This document shows positions 15,487 to 21,680 of a DNA stretch of 21,680 nucleotides, piece by piece (positions within the stretch are counted from its first letter, which is position 1; every line of letters starts with the position of its first letter). Location: contig JBBSHE010000042.1 of the NCBI GenBank assembly GCA_038253325.1, positions 1 through 21,680 of the forward strand, given 5' to 3'. The notes beneath the pieces were generated by a model. The model saw only the letters and a list, made by a program, of their open reading frames with translations, had not been told where the DNA came from and ran no database searches. The DNA comes from JBBSHE01 sp038253325. Lineage in GTDB: Bacteria > Actinomycetota > Actinomycetes > Propionibacteriales > Nocardioidaceae. The position numbers were made by a program, and so were the translations under genes.

Positions 15487-15981
15487 ATGACGGGCGAGGA
15501 GCTCGTGCGCGACGTCTTCGACGCCTCGTACCGTCGACTCGTCGGACAGCTGTATACCGTCTGTGGAGACCTACCAAGCGCCGAGGACGTCGTGCAGGAA
15601 GCGTTCGTGCGCGCCCTCGACCACGGGCGCGGCTTCCGCCGCATCGACAACCCGGAGGCGTGGCTGCGGCGGGTGGCGGTCAACGTGCAACGAAGTCGTT
15701 GGCGCCGGATGAAGACGTATGCGGGACTGCAACCCAAGCTCGTCGACGATGTGACGCCGTTCGAGCCGTCGCCGGACCACCTGGAACTGGTCAGGGCACT
15801 TGCCGGGCTCCCTGAGGTGCAGCGCGAGGCGGTCGTGCTCCATCACCTTGCCGACATGCCGGTGCACGAAGTCGCCGACATGCTCGGCGTACCGATCGGA
15901 ACCATCAAGACACGGTTGGTGCGAGGTCGTACAACCCTCGCCGGCCTGTTGTCGGATCACGACGAGGAGCGCCATGTTTGA
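15487..15981 (+). CDS. ECF-type RNA polymerase sigma factor
   Basis: The 164-aa sigma-70-family protein has only regions 2 and 4. Region 2 runs from 'LVRDVFDASYRRLVGQL' through 'SAEDVVQEAFVRALDHG' and 'NPEAWLRRVAVN' (about 5-65). Region 4 is 'LAGLPEVQREAVVLHHLADMP' (landmark only: LPEVQREAVVLHHL) through 'VADMLGVPIGTIKTRL' (about 103-150). It should direct RNA polymerase to a small regulon. The start ATG has AAGGGA 7 nt upstream. The gene overlaps the next by 8 nt, which places a membrane-anchored partner directly in the same operon, as is usual for a sigma factor and its regulator. Its subgroup and target promoters cannot be read here. Confidence 0.88.
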   Translation: MTGEELVRDVFDASYRRLVGQLYTVCGDLPSAEDVVQEAFVRALDHGRGFRRIDNPEAWLRRVAVNVQRSRWRRMKTYAGLQPKLVDDVTPFEPSPDHLELVRALAGLPEVQREAVVLHHLADMPVHEVADMLGVPIGTIKTRLVRGRTTLAGLLSDHDEERHV

Positions 15982-17203
15982 GTCGAAGTTGCGAGCGCTG
16001 GCAGCAAGCGCAGAGACCGCAGCGAGGCCGCCCGCCTTCGGCGATCTGATACGCCGAGCTCGGGTGCGCCGCCTCCGGCGTCGGGCCACCGCCAGCTTCG
16101 CGACCCTCACGGCCGGAGCCGTCGCCGCCGTCCTCGCTGTCAATCTGTCCGGGACACCACGGGGAACGAGCCCGGTCCATCCCGGCCCCACGGCCGCAAC
16201 GAGTTCATACGCGACGTCGCCGCCCCCGTCGCGGCACTACCTGCTGAAGCACCCGGTGGCTCTGCTGCATCAGCCGGATGCCGAGATCTCCGACGTGTCG
16301 TACGCGGATCCGAACCATGCCGCCGCGCTGTGGTACGTGTGCTCAGCGGGAGGCGCGAACGGCGCATGTCCAGGAGTCCTCACCTGGACGTCCGACGGCT
16401 GGCGCAGCTCGCGCGCTATGGTCATTCCGGACAAGCTGAACATCTATGCGCTGCCCGACGGGTCGGTCGTCGTGTGGTTGTACGGGAACAACAGCTTCGT
16501 CGTCGCCCCCGACGGCACAACTCGGAAGCTGACCCTGGCTCGGCACCCGATCTCCGCGAGCCCCGGCGGGCCCCTCACCAACCTTCCCGGCATCAACGGC
16601 ACCCGCCCCGCCGGGATGCTCGACGAGAAGACCGCGACCGTCTACCCGCCTCTCACTGCCCCGAGCACCCGTTGCGAGTACGACGACCATTGGGACGGCC
16701 ACGGCCGCATCTGGGAGATCGGCACCCCGCGCTGCGGGCCAACGGGAAACCCGACTGTCGCCTGGAGCAGTGACCTCGGTCGAACGTGGTCAACTCACCG
16801 GACCGGACAGTCCACGATCTTAGGTCTGGCAGTGAGCCCCTCGAGAACCGCCGTACTCCTGAGCAGAACTCAAAAGGACGAACACGACATCCTTGCCGGC
16901 CTGGACGTCACCGAGGACGGAGGTCGCCACTGGCGTCACGCCAGCCTTCCGCCCGACATGATCCTGGCTCCGGGCTCGATAGCGACCACGACCAAAGGTG
17001 GAATGTTGATCGCCGACGGTACGTACCTGTGGAAGGCCAATAGTCAGTGGACCGCCTTCCGCAAGCTCTACCCCCGCAAGCTGAAAGCGAGAGCGGTGAC
17101 CGGCGGAGACCAGGTGCTCTGCGCCTACGGAGGCTCCCCGGACAAGGCGTGGATCTCCACCGACGACGGTCAGACCTGGCGCTCGATAAGTCCCCGACCC
17201 TGA
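15974..17203 (+). CDS. Membrane-anchored Asp-box (beta-propeller-like) protein, possible sigma-factor regulator
   Basis: The 409-aa protein has a short basic cytoplasmic N-terminus (1-40), one membrane segment (about 41-58), a Pro/Ser/Thr linker and a large outer domain. That domain contains Asp-box motifs, S-x-D-x-G-x-T-W or close variants: 'SSDLGRTW' (about 264-272), 'TEDGGRHW' (about 312-320) and 'STDDGQTW' (about 394-401). These mark the turns of sialidase-like beta-propellers. No zinc anti-sigma motif (H-x3-C-x2-C) is present. It starts inside the sigma-factor gene behind GAGGAG (15964-15969), so the two are co-translated. I infer that it senses something outside the cell and controls the sigma factor through its short inner tail; this is unproven. 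Enzymatic sialidase activity is unlikely from the residues visible. Confidence 0.7.
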   Translation: MFESKLRALAASAETAARPPAFGDLIRRARVRRLRRRATASFATLTAGAVAAVLAVNLSGTPRGTSPVHPGPTAATSSYATSPPPSRHYLLKHPVALLHQPDAEISDVSYADPNHAAALWYVCSAGGANGACPGVLTWTSDGWRSSRAMVIPDKLNIYALPDGSVVVWLYGNNSFVVAPDGTTRKLTLARHPISASPGGPLTNLPGINGTRPAGMLDEKTATVYPPLTAPSTRCEYDDHWDGHGRIWEIGTPRCGPTGNPTVAWSSDLGRTWSTHRTGQSTILGLAVSPSRTAVLLSRTQKDEHDILAGLDVTEDGGRHWRHASLPPDMILAPGSIATTTKGGMLIADGTYLWKANSQWTAFRKLYPRKLKARAVTGGDQVLCAYGGSPDKAWISTDDGQTWRSISPRP

Positions 17204-17210
17204 CCACCCG

Positions 17211-17363
17211 CTGGCGTTGACGTTTTGTCGGCGGCAACAGACCTGGTACGTGATGGCCGACCCAGAAGGTAATGAGTTCTGCGTCGGCAGTGCCGCCAAT
17301 GCGAGCAGCGGAAAACCTACGTGCTTCACATCAGATCAAAGGCCAGGCGGATGGCCTCGGTAA
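17211..17363 (+). pseudogene. C-terminal remnant of a VOC/glyoxalase-like gene
   Basis: In the frame containing TGG at 17244, the sequence reads 'QTWYVMADPEGNEFCVGS'. This is the characteristic C-terminal strand of glyoxalase/VOC-superfamily proteins (W-x-V-M-x-D-P-E-G-N-E-F-C-V). No start or N-terminal domain precedes it; the upstream sequence is the end of the Asp-box gene. The frame ends at TAA 17361 after unrelated residues. It is a leftover tail, not an expressed gene. Confidence 0.6.
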
Positions 17364-18042
17364 GGTGCGGTTCTTGGGAGGGTCGCAGAAAACCGAATCG
17401 CTGGGGCATCACGGTCGCGCCCAACATCCCGGTTGCGAGCAACAGGCTGTCGGCGCCGTCGAAGCGCGGGACGACTCCCTCGGCAAGCGCACCCAGACTC
17501 ACCCCAGCGGCGACGACGTTGTAGAGGAACCCCAGCAGGATGACGCCGAGCAGCCCGGTGATAGCCGTCTCGAACGGACGGTGCCCACGGGTCTGGAGCG
17601 TGAGCAGCGCGAACGCGACTCCCGCGGTGATCACGCCGCCGACCAGCAGCGGGACGTCGAACAACAGCTGCAACGCGATGGCGCCGCCCAGGACCTCGGC
17701 GAGATCGGTGGCGATCGAGATCGCCTCGGCCTGCACCCAGAGTCCTCGTACCACCGGCAGCGGGAACTGCGACCGGCACAGCTCCGGCAGGTTGCGTCCG
17801 GTCGCGATACCTGACTTCGCCGAGAGGTACTGGATGAGCATCGCCATCAGGTTTCCCACGACCACGACCCACACCAACAGGTAGCCATATTTTGCTCCGG
17901 CGCTCAGGTTGGTGGCGAAGTTTCCGGGATCGACGTACGCGATGCCGGCGACAAACGCCGGACCGAGCAGGGGGAACGGGCCTCGTACCCGGGCGCGCGC
18001 CAAGGGGGCGACCGGCGGCGGCCGCAGGTTCCCAGCCTTCAT
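17326..18042 (-). pseudogene. Truncated Nramp-family metal transporter (MntH-like)
   Basis: The 238-residue frame encodes the first half of an Nramp transporter. The metal-binding 'DPGN' of helix 1 is present (D38-N41, in 'IAYVDPGNFATN'), followed by several membrane helices. Full proteins have about 400 residues and 11 helices. The match ends at 'LGATVMP' (about 212-213), where helix 6 should continue M-P-H. At 17401-17404 one base appears missing: adding it gives 'HAIRFSATL' in the neighbouring frame (compare the family's HAIYLHSAL), which then also stops. The rest of the gene is absent and the VOC remnant follows instead. The gene has therefore lost its second half and cannot form a working transporter. 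Confidence 0.75.
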
Positions 18043-18230
18043 TGATGCGTCACGGATGGAGTCTTGCAGTGTCGAAATAAACTTCGGCGTCGATCAATCC
18101 GGTTCCCTCGCCGTGACGAACCCGACATCAGGAGCCCTCGTCGAGGATTCCGGCAGCATGGCGAAGGGAGGAGTCGGTGCGCCTGCCTTCCACTTCAACG
18201 CTTCGGCGAGCGCACCTCTGTTCAGACCCG

Positions 18231-18247
18231 GCGGGCCAGCGGCCCGC
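18231..18247 (+). promoter_or_regulatory. Hairpin in the leader of the ferritin-like gene
   Basis: GCGGGCC-AGC-GGCCCGC, a perfect 7-bp stem, lies 15 nt upstream of the GGAGGA ribosome site. The divergent interval 18043-18271 holds no other element I can name. A role in translation or mRNA stability is a guess. Confidence 0.25.
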
Positions 18248-18271
18248 ATCTCACAGATCTTTGGAGGATCC

Positions 18272-19195
18272 GTGTTCGGAAACAAACTAGTCACCAACAT
18301 GATCGAGCGAAGCGCAGAGAACGAGACGGACCGGCGCCGCTTTCTCCGTAGTGCCGGGCTCGCTGGCCTCGGCGTGGTCGGCGCCTCCACCCTCGTGGGC
18401 GCCGATGCGGGCAGCGCGCTTGGTGCCCCGAGCGATGGCGCGATCTTGAACTTCGCCCTCAACCTCGAGTACCTCGAGGCGGAGTTCTACTCGAACGCCG
18501 CGTTCGGCCACGGCATCGCCGCCGGCCTCACCACCGGAAAGGGCAATCGTGGCCCGGTCACTGGTGGCCGAGCGGTCAAGTTCTCGTCGAAGGCGATTCG
18601 CAACTACGCGACCGAGATCGCCCACGACGAGGTCTCTCACGTCAGGTTCTTGCGGCACGCGCTCGGCAAAGCTCGGGTGGCACGGCCGGCGATCGACATC
18701 AAGAACAGCTTCACGGCCGCGGCACGTGCGGCTGGTCTGATCGGCGCGAACCAGACCTTCGACCCGTATGCGAACGAGAACAACTTCCTGCTTGCGGCGT
18801 TCATCTTCGAAGACGTGGGCGTGACGGCGTACAAGGGTGCGGCTCCGTTGATTCAGAACAAGACGTACCTGGAGGCCGCGGCCGGCATCCTGGCGGTCGA
18901 GGCGTACCACGCCGGACTCATCCGGACCACTTTGTACGGCAAGGGGCTGCAGAGGCCGGCGCGTGCGATCTCGACGGCACGGGACAGTCTCGACGGCCAG
19001 AGCGACGACGATCAGGGCATCGGCAGCCTGGACCGGGCCAACATCGTCCCGACGAACAAGTTCTACTCGATCGCGTACAGCCGGACGGCTCCGCACGTGC
19101 TGAACGTCGTCTATCTCACCCCCAAGAAGGCGACGAAGGGTGGGTTCTTCCCGCGCGGCGTCAACGGCTCTATCCGTACCAGTGGAGGCAAGTGA
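18272..19195 (+). CDS. Tat-exported ferritin-like domain protein
   Basis: The 307-aa protein has a twin-arginine signal, 'DRRRFLRSAGLAG' (residues 20-32), followed by a hydrophobic stretch and an Ala-rich cleavage region near residue 50. The mature part is a four-helix ferritin-like domain (Ferritin_2/desiccation-related type). Candidate ligands are E66 or E69 in 'LEYLEAEF', E120 with H123 in 'HDEVSH', E180 in 'FEDVG', and E210 with H213 in 'VEAYHAG'. Such proteins bind di-iron centres or act in oxidative or desiccation stress; which applies here is unknown. The start chosen is GTG 18272, close behind GGAGGA (18263-18268). The frame is open further upstream (ATG 18158), so a longer N-terminus is possible. 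It is followed 42 nt later by a small membrane peptide and then a sigma factor. Confidence 0.8.
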   Translation: MFGNKLVTNMIERSAENETDRRRFLRSAGLAGLGVVGASTLVGADAGSALGAPSDGAILNFALNLEYLEAEFYSNAAFGHGIAAGLTTGKGNRGPVTGGRAVKFSSKAIRNYATEIAHDEVSHVRFLRHALGKARVARPAIDIKNSFTAAARAAGLIGANQTFDPYANENNFLLAAFIFEDVGVTAYKGAAPLIQNKTYLEAAAGILAVEAYHAGLIRTTLYGKGLQRPARAISTARDSLDGQSDDDQGIGSLDRANIVPTNKFYSIAYSRTAPHVLNVVYLTPKKATKGGFFPRGVNGSIRTSGGK

Positions 19196-19237
19196 CCCGC
19201 GCATGGCGTCGGGTGCCACCGAATGTAGGAGGAAGAC

Positions 19238-19369
19238 ATGACGGAAACGATGGGCTGGCTTGTGATGGTCCTCACGTCCCTGCGCGTGGTGTGGCTGGTT
19301 GCAGTCCGCGGACGTCGTACAACGCCCGCGCGCGGCGCAAGCACACCTGCGCACCGCAACGCATCATGA
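19238..19369 (+). CDS. 43-aa single-helix membrane peptide
   Basis: A near-ideal ribosome site, AGGAGGAAG (19228-19236), precedes the ATG at 19238. The peptide has one hydrophobic segment ('MGWLVMVLTSLRVVWLVAV', residues 5-23) and then a basic tail (RGRRTTPARG). It lies 42 nt after the ferritin-like gene, in the same direction and probably the same transcript. I do not recognise it; it could anchor or assist the exported ferritin-like protein. The ribosome site is the main evidence; the segment could also be the shortened start of a larger membrane protein. Confidence 0.5.
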   Translation: MTETMGWLVMVLTSLRVVWLVAVRGRRTTPARGASTPAHRNAS

Positions 19370-19417
19370 CGTCCGGGCGAAGCCGGACCACATCACGCCG
19401 CTGAATCGGTGGGATCC

Positions 19418-19460
19418 GTCGGGCCCGTGTCCGAAGAGACGCCCGGGACACGGGCCCGAC
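19418..19460 (+). terminator. Perfect 15-bp hairpin
   Basis: GTCGGGCCCGTGTCC (19418-19432) and GGACACGGGCCCGAC (19446-19460) are exact inverted copies around a 13-nt loop. There is no U-tract, as is common for actinobacterial terminators. It would end the ferritin-like transcript before the sigma-factor gene. A bidirectional or protein-binding role is possible. Confidence 0.6.
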
Positions 19461-19604
19461 GCGGCGCGCGTAGGGACTCAAACTCGGCGCCTCCCTTTGG
19501 CGGAATTACCACAGAGATGGCGACCATTAGCGCCGCGCGATCATGATGTGGGCGTAGGCGAAGCGCGCACCAATCCGGCTACAGTCGGCTTCCGAACGAC
19601 CACT

Positions 19605-20729
19605 GTGTGCCAACAGGAGAGCCGGGTCTTCGACCTGGAGGAGGACGACGGCTCGGAAGCGGACGATGGGACTGCGCCGAATCGCCGTTCCGACTCGGTG
19701 ACGGTGCACTGCCCGCGAGACGCAACAGTCGAGCAGACCGCGAAGGCGACGGCGCTGATGGCCACGATGGTGCGCGCGAGCAGTGGCGACCACCAGGCAT
19801 TCGCAGATCTCTACGACGCCACATCGCGAACAGTCTTCTCGATTGTCCTGCGGATACTTCGCGACCCGACAAGATCCCAGGAAGTCATGCAGGACGTCTA
19901 CTTCGAGGCGTGGCAGCTCGCACCACGCTACGACGCCACCCGCAGCAGCCCCTGCGGATGGCTGGCAATGATCGCCCGACGGCGCGCCATCGACTGTGTC
20001 CGATCCACCGAGCGGACCGCTCGACGCGAAATCCTCTACAACACCCTGGACACCGGCACACTCGATCCCGTCACGAGATGGGAGCACGACGAAGACATGC
20101 TTCAGGCGCTACGTACCCTCTCCCGGAAGCAACGCATCCCGCTGGTCCTCTTCTACTACGAAGGTCTTTCGCACGAAGAAGTCGCTGAGATGCTCGACAT
20201 CCCCCTCGGGACCGTCAAGACCCGGATCCGCACCGCGAAACGGAAACTCCGCACCCTCTTCGAACAAGCGCGCCCGACACACCGCTGTGGAACCAGCGCC
20301 TCACACCTTGATGGTCGTCCACGCCAACCGCTGCCGACAGACCCCAGCGAAACGAATGGGGATCCTGATCCGCGCCCCCCGCCCAAGTCCATCGACCGCG
20401 AGAACACTCGCAACGCCACATGCAGGAACGGCGCCCTCGCGAAGCCAGTCTCCGAGCCGGGGGCTTGTGCTCACGGCATGTCGTACAAGGTCGCCGCAGA
20501 CGGGCAGAGGTTCGCCGAGTCGACGGGACTTCGTCCCGGCCAGTTGGTTGCCCGCGAAACACGGGAGCCGGAAGGTGACGTGCACGCGATCCGTCCGGAT
20601 CGCACCGAGACGACGGTCTGCGGACTCCCCGTGAGCACGCTGTATTCGTTCGGCTGGCTGTTCGAACAGGTGAACTCGAGGATCAAGTGCTCCGACTGCC
20701 GTTCTCGTGTCGAGGCCTCGGACGGTTAG
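19605..20729 (+). CDS. ECF sigma factor with C-terminal Cys/His extension
   Basis: The 374-residue frame starts with a sigma-70 region 2 ('FADLYDATSRTVFSIVLRIL', about 64-84; 'VMQDVYFEAW') and a region 4 ('LSRKQRIPLVLFYYEGLS' and 'VAEMLDIPLGTVKTRIR', about 168-222), similar to SigK-type ECF factors. Beyond region 4 the frame stays open for about 150 residues. The first 70 of these are Pro/Arg-rich with weaker codon bias. The last 83 form a compact unit with H327, C339, C362 and C365 (H-x11-C-x22-C-x2-C), a zinc-ribbon-like pattern. No anti-sigma gene is adjacent. The start is uncertain: GTG 19605 was chosen by where third-position G/C bias begins, and ATG 19759 is an alternative that keeps region 2. 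The extension may be a fusion or a separate gene (see 20478-20729). Confidence 0.75.
   Translation: MCQQESRVFDLEEDDGSEADDGTAPNRRSDSVTVHCPRDATVEQTAKATALMATMVRASSGDHQAFADLYDATSRTVFSIVLRILRDPTRSQEVMQDVYFEAWQLAPRYDATRSSPCGWLAMIARRRAIDCVRSTERTARREILYNTLDTGTLDPVTRWEHDEDMLQALRTLSRKQRIPLVLFYYEGLSHEEVAEMLDIPLGTVKTRIRTAKRKLRTLFEQARPTHRCGTSASHLDGRPRQPLPTDPSETNGDPDPRPPPKSIDRENTRNATCRNGALAKPVSEPGACAHGMSYKVAADGQRFAESTGLRPGQLVARETREPEGDVHAIRPDRTETTVCGLPVSTLYSFGWLFEQVNSRIKCSDCRSRVEASDG
20478..20729 (+). other. Possible separate 83-aa zinc-ribbon-like protein in the sigma-factor frame
   Basis: An ATG at 20478 opens 'MSYKVAADGQRFAEST' and continues to 'HAIRPDRTETTVCGLP' and 'RIKCSDCRSRV'. This H...T-x-CG...C-x2-C arrangement is common in small actinobacterial proteins. 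No good ribosome site lies before the ATG, but the preceding 200 nt look poorly coding. The unit may be an independent gene joined to the sigma frame by a lost stop codon. Confidence 0.4.
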
Positions 20730-20884
20730 ATCGTCTCGGCGGCGGTCGACCGGCCCGGCGGATTCTTCGGACGGCGACGGCGCCGCCAACTGGGTACCCC
20801 CCGGCAAACGATTTCCGGCTCTCCGACATGAAGCGTGGTAGCCGGGATCGCGACACGACCCTCAGCCTGACGTAGGAGACAGGT

Positions 20885-20934
20885 CTGGGGCCTCAGAATC
20901 CGTAGTCGACGAAGACACGGAAGGGAGGCCCCAG
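20885..20934 (+). promoter_or_regulatory. Inverted repeat masking the transposase ribosome site
   Basis: CTGGGGCCTC (20885-20894) and GAGGCCCCAG (20925-20934) are perfect 10-bp arms. The second arm overlaps the transposase ribosome site GGGAGG (20923-20928) and abuts the ATG at 20935. Transcripts entering from outside would fold and hide the site, a known protective design in some IS elements; the role is inferred here. Confidence 0.5.
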
Positions 20935-21680
20935 ATGGAACAGAAGAGTACCGGTTTGCCCGCGGACGGGGAGCGGGTAGAAACCGCGGCGGTGGCGCTC
21001 GGGCTTCCCGAGTTCGTGGTGTTGGCAGCTGGTGAGTACGGCGGTGAGGTCGAGCTGCTCGTCGAGACCCTCGAGTCGGTGACCGGGTGCCCACGCTGTG
21101 GGGTAGTCGCCACTCTGCATGACCGCAAGCCACGCTGGGTGCGCGACCTGCCGCTGGGTGCAGACCGGTGGTGCTGGTGTGGTTCAAGCGGGTCTGGCGC
21201 TGCGAGGAGCTCAGGTGTGCGCAGCGGACCTGGTCGGAGCGGACCGAGGCGATCCGGGCACGTTCCGTGCTCACCGAGAGTGCCCGGGCCGAGTGCGCCC
21301 GCCGGGTCGGCCAGGACGCTACCGACGTCGCCCGGGTCGCGACCGATCTCGGTGTCGGCTGGGGCACCGTGATGCGGGCGGTGTGGGAATACGGCCGCAA
21401 GATCTTAGACGCCCAATGGCTGGTCGCCAACGTCACCGTCCTCGGCCTAGACGAAACCGCGTTCCTCAAGGCGACCGCGGTCAGCTCGACCCAGTACCTG
21501 ACCGGGATGGTTGACCTGCGCCCGGCCGCCGGGGGGCCGGCCAGGCTGCTAGACGTGGTGCCCGGCCGGTCGGGCAAGGTAGTCACCGACTGGCTCGACG
21601 AGCGCGGTGCGGACTGGTACACCCGGGTGCAGATCGCCGCGCTGGACCCGTTCCGCGGCTACCAGACGGCGCTGCGCGCC
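20935..21680 (+). pseudogene. Frameshifted ISL3-like transposase, continues past right edge
   Basis: The ATG frame encodes the zinc-finger start of an ISL3-type transposase ('SVTGCPRCGVVATLHDRKP', 'WVRDLPLG') and then loses sense at about 21160. The neighbouring frame picks up at once ('PVVLVWFKRVWRCEELRC') and stays open to 21680. It includes a helix-turn-helix-like part ('VATDLGVGWGTVMRAVWEYG') and the DDE landmarks 'LGLDETAFLKA' (first Asp) and 'AALDPFRGYQTAL' (second Asp). Restoring one G in GGTG(G)CAGA near 21158-21160 would rejoin the frames as L-P-L-G-G-R-P-V-V. Either the copy is dead, the enzyme depends on frameshifting, or the base is a sequencing error. The C-terminal catalytic Glu is outside the window. 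Confidence 0.8.

Larger units (their letters stand above)
20882..21680 (+). mobile_element. ISL3-family-like insertion sequence, left part
   Basis: The transposase frames and an inverted-repeat leader identify an IS whose right half lies outside the window. The left boundary is approximate. It is placed just before GGTCTGGGGCCTC, since no target-site duplication can be checked. The 152 nt between the sigma-factor stop and this point hold nothing I can identify. Confidence 0.65.

Noticed and set aside
19461..19500. tRNA-like 3' end (GAGTTTGAGTCCC on the minus strand)
   Set aside because: The flanking bases do not form a T stem, and no acceptor, D or anticodon arms could be found around it.
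20726..21622. A 298-codon minus-strand open frame across the IS
   Set aside because: Antisense to the transposase frames; the composition is Ser/Arg/Pro-rich with no recognisable domain.

Overview
The window is GC-rich with strong G/C bias at third codon positions, GTG starts and many 4-nt stop/start overlaps (ATGA, GTGA). It also carries a 'Cgl0158-type' aldolase in an inositol operon, ECF sigma factors and a Tat signal. Together these point to an actinobacterium, but I cannot name the genus from sequence alone.

Layout. (1) Positions 1-732, minus strand: a phytanoyl-CoA dioxygenase-like gene running off the left edge. It is divergent from (2) 860-1861, an iolG-like inositol dehydrogenase. 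(3) 1938-2522: a Phd/RelE-type toxin-antitoxin pair with its own operator-promoter. (4) 2599-2806: a second, internally deleted copy of the iolG upstream region, first 22 codons and last 21 codons, still in frame and overlapping the next gene. (5) 2803-9930: a tightly coupled inositol-catabolism operon, iolE-iolC-aldolase-iolB-iolD-iolA. (6) 9989-12997: a sugar-type ABC importer (lipoprotein, permease, ATPase), probably for inositol, followed by a second inositol-dehydrogenase-like gene (13060-14082). (7) 14202-14798: a MazE/MazF-type module with a perfect 18-bp palindrome and an apparently leaderless antitoxin gene. (8) 14799-15486: a gene-poor, probably decayed stretch. (9) 15487-17203: an ECF sigma factor overlapping a membrane-anchored Asp-box (beta-propeller-like) protein. 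(10) 17211-18042: two facing gene remnants, the tail of a VOC/glyoxalase-like gene and the front half of an Nramp (MntH) transporter. (11) 18272-20729: a Tat-exported ferritin-like protein, a 43-aa membrane peptide, a strong hairpin, and a second ECF sigma factor that reads through into a Cys/His motif domain. (12) 20882-21680: the left part of an ISL3-like insertion sequence whose transposase is broken by a one-base frameshift and leaves the window at the right edge.

How the genes work together. The ABC importer would bring in inositol. IolG1 and/or IolG2 would oxidise it to inosose, IolE dehydrate it, IolD open the ring, IolB isomerise the product, IolC phosphorylate it and the Cgl0158-type aldolase cleave it. 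IolA would convert malonate semialdehyde to acetyl-CoA. All core steps are present, but no pathway regulator is encoded here. The block is bracketed and interrupted by toxin-antitoxin modules, gene relics and an IS, so the flanks look like actively remodelled accessory DNA. The least explained parts are the two sigma-factor loci and the shrunken iolG relic.
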